Source of the DNA: an uncultured Bacilli bacterium
GTDB lineage: Bacteria; Bacillota_I; Bacilli_A; ML615J-28; CAG-313
Reading direction: 5' to 3'
Assembly (NCBI GenBank): GCA_947627685.1
Contig: CANQWZ010000031.1
Coordinates: 1 to 13,611, forward strand
DNA: 13,611 nucleotides
The position numbers and the translations under genes were made by a program. This document shows, piece after piece, positions 6,814 through 12,926 of the stretch. Under the pieces are notes generated by a model. The model saw only the letters and a program-made list of their open reading frames with translations. It did not search any database and was not told the origin of the DNA. Positions within the stretch are counted from its first letter, which is position 1. Every line of letters starts with the position of its first letter.

Positions 6814-8793
6814 TTATGCGAAGTTATAAGCTTTACCAATATAATCTAAGATGGCCTCATAAGTCATTTCTTCTTGAACACTAATAAATACATCAATTAA
6901 TTCATCATAATCTTTTTGTATTTTAGTTAATATTTGGCTATCTAAATTAACCAAAATATTAACTTTATTGCTATCTAGAACATCACTAACAAGAGTATTT
7001 AAATTTTCTTCTTGAACAAAGAACATTGGTACTTTAGTAGCTACCTCAACATATTTTTCATTAGTTTCATCATAATAGTAGTAATATTGTGTACGCATTT
7101 CAATATCAAAGCGACGTGATAACATTTTACCACTAATGCCACCAACTTTTTTAATCGCAAATGGCGTATCACTATTATTAATATAAATGGTATTATTATT
7201 GCTATCATTTTTTTCATCGAGTACTTTAATATTATTTATACCACCCATATCATTAAGATTAAACCATAAGGTATTATAAACAAGTGATGATAAAGTTTCT
7301 CTTACTTCATATCCTAGTAAGTGACCCGTTTCTAAGCTATATAATTCATTAATATAACCTTTGAAACCTAATAAGCCACCAGCTTTATTGCCAACTGCAC
7401 TTAAATAAGTTCCATCAGTGTAAAAGATGGCGGAACTTTTCATTTGCGCAACATCATCAACACCTAAAAATTCAAAAATAGAACCTTGAATATTATTGTT
7501 TTCATCTTTGCTAATTTCAAAATATGCTCTTCTTACACCTAAATATCTAATCGCAAATTTATAAGCATTTTCTTGTACTTCATACTTTAAGGCATTAGCA
7601 TCACCAATTTGTATTCTACCTGTACGTTCACTATTTTCGATATTATATGAAAGAGCAATTTGTATAGTTTGTGCACCAAATATTGGTAAGGTTGCTTCAT
7701 AATCTAAAACATAGAAAATAATCGTACCATCAAAATTAATAGTAACATTATAAATACCATTTCGGAATTGATAATTAGCAGTATCACTAGGATTACTATC
7801 AATATAATTATTAAAAGCCGTAATGGAAGTTGTTGCTAAAGCCTCAACAGTAGATAAGACATTGAAGAAATTTTTGGATTGCTCAATGTTATCAATAATC
7901 ATATGCCATTGTTCACCAAAGCCACCATATTTAATATCACTTACATTAACAAAATTAGTATAGTCAGGGCTAGCAAAATCTTTATCAACAAGATTTTGAC
8001 TATATTCAGCACGCATTGATTCAGGAATATATTCATATGGATTTAAATTAAAACCATTTAATAATGATGCTAGATATTGTTTTATATCCACTTTTTCGTT
8101 CCATATTGCATATAAAGTAGTATCTTCTTCTAAAGTTAGCGGCCAACTTACTATTTCACTACTATTTTCTTTTTTAGACCAACCCATAAAACGATAACCT
8201 TCATAGGTAGGTTTAGTTGGCTCATTAATAGATGTTTGGTAATCACCTGTAATACTATCTACTTTTGAACCGCCTTTACTATCAAAAGTAATTGTTACTT
8301 GTTTTACCCATATTGCATATAAAGTAATATCTTCTTCTAAAGTTAGCGGCCAACTTACCCTGTCGCTACCATTTTCGTTTTTAGACCAACCTATAAAACG
8401 ATATCCATTATAGGTAGGTTTAGTTGGTTCATTAACTACACTCATTTTTTCTTTGGTAATGCTAGCAACATTTGATCCACCCTTACTATTAAAAGTAATT
8501 GTAAAATAATCAGTAAGTTTAGAAATAATTGCATAATATGTAGCATCTTTAGTAGCTGCAGGTAATGAAGGCAAGACCTCAGCATTTAAATTACTAGCCC
8601 AACCATCAAAACGATAACCTTCTTTAGGTGTATAACTATGAGTTGGTACTTCACCTTTTTTTACTTGTGTAGTTTCAATTAATTTACCTGTTTCATCCAT
8701 CCAAGAAATATTTATTTTTTTCTTACATGATGTTAAAGTTAACATTAAGATGATGGTTGAAAATAATATAACTATATGAAAAACTTTTTTCAT
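6814..8793 (-). CDS. InlB-repeat surface lipoprotein with large unknown C-terminal domain (659 residues)
   Basis: A lipoprotein signal peptide is clear: MKKVFHIVIL, hydrophobic to residue 20, and lipobox LTSC with Cys23. It is followed by three InlB-type repeats at about 27-91, 97-163 and 166-231, each with a GYRF.GW core (G59-W65, G130-W136, G199-W205). Repeats 2 and 3 also share ITF(N/D)SKGG, NEPTKPTY and VSWPLTLEED.TLYAIW. Residues about 235-659 form a mixed alpha/beta region I do not recognise; it contains a tyrosine run (YYYYY) near residue 580 and has no obvious catalytic motif. It is expected to be anchored on the outer face of the membrane. The start codon lies two bases after the stop of the XRE-membrane gene, and its AAGGAGGA ribosome site lies within the last codons of that gene. 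The two are therefore co-transcribed and probably coupled in translation, which suggests a shared function. Confidence 0.87.
   Translation of the reverse strand: MKKVFHIVILFSTIILMLTLTSCKKKINISWMDETGKLIETTQVKKGEVPTHSYTPKEGYRFDGWASNLNAEVLPSLPAATKDATYYAIISKLTDYFTITFNSKGGSNVASITKEKMSVVNEPTKPTYNGYRFIGWSKNENGSDRVSWPLTLEEDITLYAIWVKQVTITFDSKGGSKVDSITGDYQTSINEPTKPTYEGYRFMGWSKKENSSEIVSWPLTLEEDTTLYAIWNEKVDIKQYLASLLNGFNLNPYEYIPESMRAEYSQNLVDKDFASPDYTNFVNVSDIKYGGFGEQWHMIIDNIEQSKNFFNVLSTVEALATTSITAFNNYIDSNPSDTANYQFRNGIYNVTINFDGTIIFYVLDYEATLPIFGAQTIQIALSYNIENSERTGRIQIGDANALKYEVQENAYKFAIRYLGVRRAYFEISKDENNNIQGSIFEFLGVDDVAQMKSSAIFYTDGTYLSAVGNKAGGLLGFKGYINELYSLETGHLLGYEVRETLSSLVYNTLWFNLNDMGGINNIKVLDEKNDSNNNTIYINNSDTPFAIKKVGGISGKMLSRRFDIEMRTQYYYYYDETNEKYVEVATKVPMFFVQEENLNTLVSDVLDSNKVNILVNLDSQILTKIQKDYDELIDVFISVQEEMTYEAILDYIGKAYNFA
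8101..8505 (-). repeat. Near-identical 207-bp tandem repeat inside the lipoprotein gene
   Basis: Two coding units about 207 bases (69 codons) apart encode InlB repeats 2 and 3. The best-conserved part, beginning at 8101 and 8308, is nearly identical for about 50 bases and strongly similar for about 130. Such DNA-level identity points to a recent duplication or gene conversion, and makes unit loss or gain between strains likely. Confidence 0.85.
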
Positions 8794-8795
8794 TT

Positions 8796-9674
8796 TTATT
8801 TATCCTCCTTAAGTTTAATTTTTCCATTATAAAAAGGAAAAGAAAAGAACGCTAAAACCGCACTAATTACAGCTGCTAATGCAATTGCGCAAACTGCTAA
8901 AACAAAAGTTATAATTGCGAAAAGAATCTTAACAAGAATAAGCCCAATAAATCCTTCAATCGAAAGGCTAAAAATTATACCGGGCATTTTGACGAAGCCA
9001 AAATTAGCAATAGTCAAAAAAACATCTTGAACATAGGTTTCCCATATCATACAATAGATAAAGGCAAAACCTGTATAAGCACTAACAATACTACTAACGA
9101 TAATAATCGGTACGTTTAAGTTTAATTTAATAGTAACAATTATACAAATGACAAGAAAAAGAATTCCTGCTAATCCCCCCATGGCATATGCCCATTTTCT
9201 TCGCTTTTTTAAACTATTTAATTCTTCTTCTTTTTGCGCTTTTAATTTTGAAGCCTCTTCTTGAAGTTGCTTTTGGTAGCAATCTTCACATAAAGTTACT
9301 ATTTCACCAACATATCTTCTTTGCCTTCCACTACCAACATATTTTTTTCTTTCAATTCTATTAATTTGGTCGCCTTCAAAAAGATGCTTTTGGCAATCAT
9401 GACAAGTAGCAACTGTTTCTTTAATAATAACCGTTTTTTCGTTGTTTCCTTTGACCTCACTACTTACCTTTTCTTGACTTTCACCATTTACAATTACATC
9501 TAAACTAACTTGAAAGATTTCAACCATGGCATTTAATATATTAATGTTAGGCTCAACTTCATCGTTTTCCCAACGCGAAACAGCTTGGGCCGTAACAAAT
9601 AGTAAATCCGCTAATTGCTTTTGTGTCATTCCCCTTTCAGTTCGTAATTTGTGAATATTTTCACCTAATGACAT
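8796..9674 (-). CDS. Membrane-bound XRE-family regulator with zinc-ribbon-like module
   Basis: This is a 292-residue protein with an unusual domain order. Residues 1-62 are a classic XRE/Cro-CI helix-turn-helix (MTQKQLADLLFVTAQAVSRW). Residues 91-132 contain CHDC (91-94) and CEDC (129-132), a CxxC...CxxC pair that probably binds zinc, around a basic GSGRQRRY stretch. Residues about 136-160 are a charged helix, possibly coiled. About four membrane helices follow, at 163-181, 188-211, 238-258 and 258-282, though the last two are hard to separate. The DNA-binding part should therefore lie in the cytoplasm tethered to the membrane. AGTGGAGGTAA sits upstream of the ATG and confirms the start. It is the first gene of a two-gene operon with the lipoprotein at 6814-8793. 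A palindrome at 9736-9758 is a candidate binding site for it, which would make it autoregulatory. The fusion is known in general form (XRE proteins with C-terminal membrane helices), but the signal sensed is unknown. Confidence 0.85.
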   Translation of the reverse strand: MSLGENIHKLRTERGMTQKQLADLLFVTAQAVSRWENDEVEPNINILNAMVEIFQVSLDVIVNGESQEKVSSEVKGNNEKTVIIKETVATCHDCQKHLFEGDQINRIERKKYVGSGRQRRYVGEIVTLCEDCYQKQLQEEASKLKAQKEEELNSLKKRRKWAYAMGGLAGILFLVICIIVTIKLNLNVPIIIVSSIVSAYTGFAFIYCMIWETYVQDVFLTIANFGFVKMPGIIFSLSIEGFIGLILVKILFAIITFVLAVCAIALAAVISAVLAFFSFPFYNGKIKLKEDK

Positions 9675-9699
9675 ATTTTAATTACCTCCACTTTCTTAA

Positions 9700-9729
9700 A
9701 TTATATCATTTTAATGAATATAATGTAAA
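9700..9729 (-). promoter_or_regulatory. Promoter of the XRE-membrane/lipoprotein operon
   Basis: On the minus strand there is TTTACA (9724-9729), an 18-base spacer and TATAAT (9700-9705), with an extended TGA before the -10. The leader is about 20 bases and includes the strong GGAGG site. Confidence 0.7.
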
Positions 9730-9735
9730 CAAATG

Positions 9736-9758
9736 TTTTGTTGAATTACTCAACAAAA
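9736..9758. promoter_or_regulatory. Palindromic operator candidate upstream of the XRE-membrane gene
   Basis: The perfect inverted repeat TTTTGTTGA-ATTAC-TCAACAAAA (9-base arms, 5-base centre) lies 7 bases upstream of the -35. A further TGTTGA half-site lies at 9759-9764, exactly 20 bases (two helical turns) from the first half-site at 9739-9744. There is no T-run, so it is not a terminator. The size and symmetry suit a dimeric XRE-type repressor, probably the adjacent gene product. Confidence 0.55.
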
Positions 9759-9954
9759 TGTTGAATCTGTCACATAATATATAATTATAACATTTTTTTA
9801 GTTTTTTTAGGATTAATTGAATGTAAAAATAGAAGATATTCCTTAAATTTATTCATTTTTTTAACATGTTTTAAAAAATATTTCAAATTTGATAAAAATA
9901 TGCTTTTAAAAAAAGCATTAAATAAATTTATCTTTTTATGACTTTGCAATTTTT

Positions 9955-9984
9955 TTGACATTTAGCATTAATCAATGATAAAAT
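9955..9984 (+). promoter_or_regulatory. Promoter of the 202-residue membrane protein gene
   Basis: There is a consensus TTGACA (9955-9960), an 18-base spacer and TAAAAT (9979-9984). The gene starts at 10012 after the ribosome site AGAAGGGA at about 9993-10000. Confidence 0.75.
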
Positions 9985-10011
9985 ATAAAAAAAGAAGGGA
10001 AATAATATACT

Positions 10012-10620
10012 ATGAATAAAAAAAATATCTATAAGAAACGTCTTGCCATGTTAAAACAAGATATTACTAAAAAATATACAAATCAAAATTTTTTAAATGC
10101 CCGCTTAAAAGATGACTATACCGCTCAAATTGATGTTATTCTTAATGATGATTTTCCCATTTTTGACACGCTTGCTCCTAAAAAATATGGGATGTTAAAC
10201 CCTAGTATTTATCAATACATTGATGAACAAATTTACTTTATTCCTTCTGAATATGATGTGACCATCAATTTTGTTGGCAAAACGCTTTCCCCTTTGGAAA
10301 GGCAACAAATTGAAAAAGCGATTCAAGAACATTATAATCTACAAGTTTATGATAAAGTAGATGATATTAAAAGAAACCGCTGGCTTGGAATCTTCTTATT
10401 AATATTTGGTATTATTGCCTTAGGATTGTATTTTTTTATGACCATAAGTAATCATAACCTAATTGTACTAGAAATCATCAGTATCGTTGGTACTTTTTCC
10501 ATTTGGGAAGCTGTTGATTGTTGGTTAATTCAAGGTCATGAACGTCGTGTTAGTTTACACAATGCTTTACAAATGGCTCATTTAAAAATTACTTTTGATG
10601 AAGCAAATGAAACAAAATAA
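10012..10620 (+). CDS. Two-helix membrane protein of unknown function (202 residues)
   Basis: The N-terminal half (1-120) is hydrophilic and probably cytoplasmic; it begins with a basic stretch and contains a two-strand/helix part around FVGKTLSPLERQQIEKAI. Two membrane helices follow at about 124-145 and 150-170. Immediately after comes the motif FSIWEAVDCWLIQGHERR and a short C-terminal tail of helix plus strand (LQMAHLKITF). The WEAVD...ER arrangement after the second helix resembles a group of uncharacterised Firmicutes membrane proteins I recall, but I cannot name a function. There is no signal peptide and no catalytic motif. It is monocistronic, with a strong promoter at 9955-9984, a good ribosome site and a terminator at 10626-10690. 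It is the only plus-strand protein gene in the window and is divergent from the XRE-membrane operon. Confidence 0.8.
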   Translation: MNKKNIYKKRLAMLKQDITKKYTNQNFLNARLKDDYTAQIDVILNDDFPIFDTLAPKKYGMLNPSIYQYIDEQIYFIPSEYDVTINFVGKTLSPLERQQIEKAIQEHYNLQVYDKVDDIKRNRWLGIFLLIFGIIALGLYFFMTISNHNLIVLEIISIVGTFSIWEAVDCWLIQGHERRVSLHNALQMAHLKITFDEANETK

Positions 10621-10625
10621 AAAAT

Positions 10626-10690
10626 AAAGTCTATAGAAAATTTAAACTACTTAAGAATTTAGGTTTTAGTATAAATTTTCTGTAGACTTT
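10626..10690. terminator. Bidirectional terminator between convergent genes
   Basis: A 19-base stem (10626-10644 with 10672-10690, one G-U pair) around a 27-base loop follows the plus-strand gene by 5 bases. It also lies 12 bases beyond the reconstructed end of the minus-strand XRE pseudogene at 10703. T-rich ends occur on both strands. Confidence 0.85.
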
Positions 10691-10702
10691 TTTATAATCT
10701 AT

Positions 10703-11601
10703 TTATTTTTTATTAGCTAAATATATAAGATTTAACTTTTCCATTTCATCACTATTAAAACCTATCATTTTACTTCGATGATGTATTTCATCAATAGCTT
10801 TACTAATTATCAGTAATATAATTTCATAGTCTTTATCATTATTAATGTTATCATATAATTCATATAATTTTTTGGCCTTAGCTATTTTTTCTTCACTTGT
10901 TAAATTGCTATCATAACAAATATATTACCTAACTTATTTGCGACAAAAGCTGATAATTCGTATAAATTCTTGGTTAATATATTATAAAATTTAGAAGAAT
11001 TTTTAGGATATAGTTGTTCTATTCTTTGATTAATTGAGTGATAAAAAGAAGGAAAATTTTCTAATAAAGCAAGAGCATCTTCTTCCTTCCCTTGCGCAAA
11101 TAATATTTTAGCTTTATAGGTTATTGCATCTAAACGATAATTTTCTATATTACATTCATCTAATATTAAATCACATATTTTAATGATTTCTAACTTATTA
11201 TCAAGTAATACTACTGGATCATTTTCGGTTATACCACCTGTTAAAAAGAACAAATAACTATCCATTATATCATAATCATTAGGCTACTTGTTACGTGCAT
11301 TCTTTGCCAATAAATATGCTTTTTGCCAATCATTATCAAAATACCAAGCATTATGTATTTCAGATTTAACTTTTTTTAATTCATTTTCAAAAGTCATATA
11401 ATCATATCTCATTAATTCATCAATACTAACTTTAAAAAAATTCGCTAAAGGAAATAATAAAGTGATGTCAGGATAAGTTTCATTATTTTCCCATTTACTA
11501 ACAGCAGCCGTTGAAACATTAAAATAATCTGCTAAAGTTTCTTGCGTTATCTTTTTTTCTTTCCTTAATCTTTTTATATTTTCCCCTATTAAAATTCTCA
11601 T
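10703..11601 (-). pseudogene. XRE-family regulator broken by an amber codon and a frameshift
   Basis: An XRE helix-turn-helix (residues 1-64, with ITQETLADYFNVSTAAVSKW) begins at ATG 11601 behind AGGAGGAG. The frame stops at TAG 11284-11286, after 105 codons. The same frame continues past the TAG as PNDYDIMDSYLFFLTGG and on through a helical, TPR-like C-terminal region to a second stop at 10900. Near 10918-10920 a T-run appears one base short; restoring one T gives GNIFCYDSNLTSEEKIAKAKK and continues to a stop at 10703. The repaired gene is 900 bases, or 299 residues plus stop. This architecture (XRE domain plus a long helical repeat region) is familiar in Firmicutes regulators. The second segment has only an ATG at 11265 without a ribosome site, so it is not a separate gene. 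Two independent lesions argue for true decay. The first 105 residues could still be made as a lone DNA-binding domain. Confidence 0.8.
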
Positions 11602-11624
11602 AATTAACTCCTCCTATCATTTAT

Positions 11625-11663
11625 TAAGATACCTATCATAACTACTAAGGTAAAGTTATCTTA
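11625..11663. promoter_or_regulatory. Repeat-bearing leader of the XRE pseudogene (operator candidate)
   Basis: TAAGATA (11625-11631) and TATCTTA (11657-11663) form an inverted repeat placed just after the predicted transcription start. CCTATCAT also occurs twice, at 11613-11620 and 11632-11639, 19 bases apart. The placement suits autoregulation, but the repeats are short. Confidence 0.3.
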
Positions 11664-11670
11664 TATTAAT

Positions 11671-11699
11671 ATTTTATCATTAAAAAAAGATATTGTCCA
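11671..11699 (-). promoter_or_regulatory. Promoter of the XRE pseudogene
   Basis: On the minus strand there is TGGACA (11694-11699), a 17-base spacer and TAAAAT (11671-11676), with an extended TGA before the -10. The promoter and ribosome site look intact although the coding region is broken. Confidence 0.6.
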
Positions 11700-11877
11700 T
11701 ATAATGATAGTTAACAAAATCTTAACTTGAAGTTAATAATTAAACTAATAATTAATTTATGCCTTTTTGAAAGTTTTTTGATAAAACAACACCAATATGA
11801 ATTTTTAGTTCATAATGTAAACATTAAAAGACCTGCTTTTTCTTAAAAACACCTAGATGTTAAGTACCAAACTCTAT

Positions 11878-11920
11878 AAAAAAAGATTGAAAATTCATAC
11901 GATTATGAATTTGTCAATCT
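11878..11920 (-). terminator. Terminator of tRNA-Thr
   Basis: A hairpin pairs 11884-11899 with 11904-11920 (one bulged base, 4-base loop) and is followed on the minus strand by seven T residues (11878-11884). It starts 13 bases after the tRNA CCA end. Confidence 0.85.
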
Positions 11921-11933
11921 ATATCTTGCAGTA

Positions 11934-12009
11934 TGGTGCCGACAACAAGATTCGAACTTGCGACCTGCTGATTACGAGTCAGCTGCTCTACCATCTGAGC
12001 TATGACGGC
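11934..12009 (-). tRNA. tRNA-Thr (anticodon CGU)
   Basis: This is a 76-base tRNA that folds fully: acceptor GCCGTCA/TGTCGGC, D-arm GCTC/GAGC with GG in the loop, anticodon stem GCTGA/TCAGC with loop CTCGTAA, a 5-base variable loop, T-arm GCAAG/CTTGT with loop TTCGAAT, discriminator A73 and an encoded CCA. The anticodon is at 11974-11976 and reads CGT on the tRNA strand, decoding ACG (Thr). The acceptor stem has one unusual T5-T68 mismatch; A5 would pair. It is transcribed after the nadC terminator from what seems its own promoter, and is closed by the hairpin at 11878-11920. Confidence 0.95.
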
Positions 12010-12019
12010 ACTTACAACT

Positions 12020-12025
12020 ATTTTA
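12020..12025 (-). promoter_or_regulatory. Probable -10 element of the tRNA-Thr promoter
   Basis: On the minus strand TGATAAAAT forms an extended -10 about 11 bases upstream of the mature tRNA 5' end. Only a poor -35 (TTTCTT) lies 17 bases before it. Since the nadC terminator lies just upstream, the tRNA probably needs this promoter. Confidence 0.45.
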
Positions 12026-12054
12026 TCAAAAAACAAATAAATATTCAAGAAAAT

Positions 12055-12079
12055 AAGACTGAAAAAGCATTTCAGTCTT
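12055..12079 (-). terminator. Terminator after nadC
   Basis: A perfect 10-base stem (AAGACTGAAA with TTTCAGTCTT, 5-base loop) begins within the nadC stop codon, overlapping it by two bases. It is followed on the minus strand by ATTTTCTT. It separates the nad operon from the tRNA gene. Confidence 0.8.
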
Positions 12080-12926
12080 ATTTCTTTACTTTTAGATTTT
12101 TATAAAATTTCAAACTTATATCTAAAGATTTATAAGAATGGGTTAGAGCACCTACTGAAATATAATCAACCCCTAGTAAAGCAACACTTCTAACTCTTTT
12201 TAATTCCATATTACCACTTGCTTCTAATTTCTTCTGATGATTGTTGATTTCTACAAGCTCTTTCATTTGTTCGTTAGTCATATTATCAAGCATAATAATA
12301 TCAGCCGATGTTTTAAGTGCTTCTAAGAATTCTTCTTTTGTTTCAACTTCTATTTCTATTTTCATGCTTTTACCAACAGCTTTTCTTGCCATTTCAACAC
12401 TTTTAGTAATACTACCTACTGCTGCTATGTGGTTATCTTTTATTAATACTTGGTCGGTTAAATTATAGCGATGATTTTGTCCACCACCATCTCTTACTGC
12501 TTGACGCTCAAGGATTCTTAAAAGAGGCGTAGTTTTACGTGTATCTAAAATTTTGCAATCAGTACCTGATAATTCTTGAACAAATTTTGCTGTTGTGGCC
12601 GCGATACCACTCATTCTTTGTAAAAAGTTTAAAGCTACTCTTTCACCTCTTAAAATATCACGCATTGGCCCTTCTATACTTGCAATTACATCACCACGAT
12701 TAACAAATTCACCATTTTGACGTAAGATTTCCATTTTTATTTTTGGATTAATGATTCTAAAAACTTCTTTTGCTACATCAATACCTGATACAACACCTGT
12801 TGCTTTCACGATGAAACTACCTGATAGCATGATATCTTTATTTACTAAATTGAGCGTAGTAACATCGTTTTCATAACCATCTTCAAGAAGAGCTTCTTTA
12901 ATTAATTCTGTTACTTTTTTATCCAT
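12078..12926 (-). CDS. nadC: Nicotinate-nucleotide (quinolinate) phosphoribosyltransferase
   Basis: This enzyme converts quinolinate and PRPP to nicotinate mononucleotide, CO2 and pyrophosphate, in the cytoplasm, as the third step of de novo NAD synthesis. The 282 residues match the normal family length. Landmarks are ERVALNFLQRMSGIAATT (95-112), DTRKTTPLLR (128-137), GGGQNHRYNLTDQ (147-159), LIKDNHI (161-167), Glu193 of IEIEVE, MLDNM (212-216), EASGN (235-239) and SVGALTHSYKSLDISL (257-272). One detail differs: the usual LEKYAV or LKYAV Lys is Arg141 here (LERQAV), a conservative change near the PRPP site. The ATG directly abuts the nadB stop codon with no spacing. No strong ribosome site is seen upstream, so translation probably depends on coupling to nadB. 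A terminator overlaps its stop. Confidence 0.95.
   Translation of the reverse strand: MDKKVTELIKEALLEDGYENDVTTLNLVNKDIMLSGSFIVKATGVVSGIDVAKEVFRIINPKIKMEILRQNGEFVNRGDVIASIEGPMRDILRGERVALNFLQRMSGIAATTAKFVQELSGTDCKILDTRKTTPLLRILERQAVRDGGGQNHRYNLTDQVLIKDNHIAAVGSITKSVEMARKAVGKSMKIEIEVETKEEFLEALKTSADIIMLDNMTNEQMKELVEINNHQKKLEASGNMELKRVRSVALLGVDYISVGALTHSYKSLDISLKFYKNLKVKK

Larger units (their letters stand above)
9675..10011. other. Divergent intergenic region holding two promoters and an operator candidate
   Basis: This region lies between the minus-strand XRE-membrane gene and the plus-strand gene at 10012. It holds one promoter for each, the TTTTGTTGA/TCAACAAAA palindrome, and an 8-base inverted repeat ATGCTTTT/AAAAGCAT at 9900-9918 that lacks the layout of a terminator. 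The middle part (9780-9895) is plain AT-rich sequence in which I see no gene. Confidence 0.6.
11602..11933. other. AT-rich intergenic region upstream of the XRE pseudogene
   Basis: It contains the XRE promoter and leader repeats (11613-11699) and the tRNA terminator (11878-11920). Between them (11700-11877) I see no gene, only AT-rich sequence. That stretch has a 15-base palindrome TTAACTTGAAGTTAA at 11722-11736, a direct repeat of TAATAATTAA, and a short inverted repeat at 11796-11814. Confidence 0.6.

Noticed and set aside
8101..8505. Tandem repeats as CRISPR or transposon ends
   Set aside because: They are in-frame coding repeats with InlB protein motifs and a 69-codon period, without spacers or terminal inverted repeats.
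9900..9918. ATGCTTTT/AAAAGCAT hairpin as a terminator
   Set aside because: It has a short A/T stem with a 3-base loop, no T-run after it, and no gene that ends there.
11857..12105. 82-codon plus-strand frame with ADNKIRTCDLLITSQLLYHL
   Set aside because: It is the antisense of tRNA-Thr and its terminator; such frames over tRNA genes are a well-known annotation artefact.
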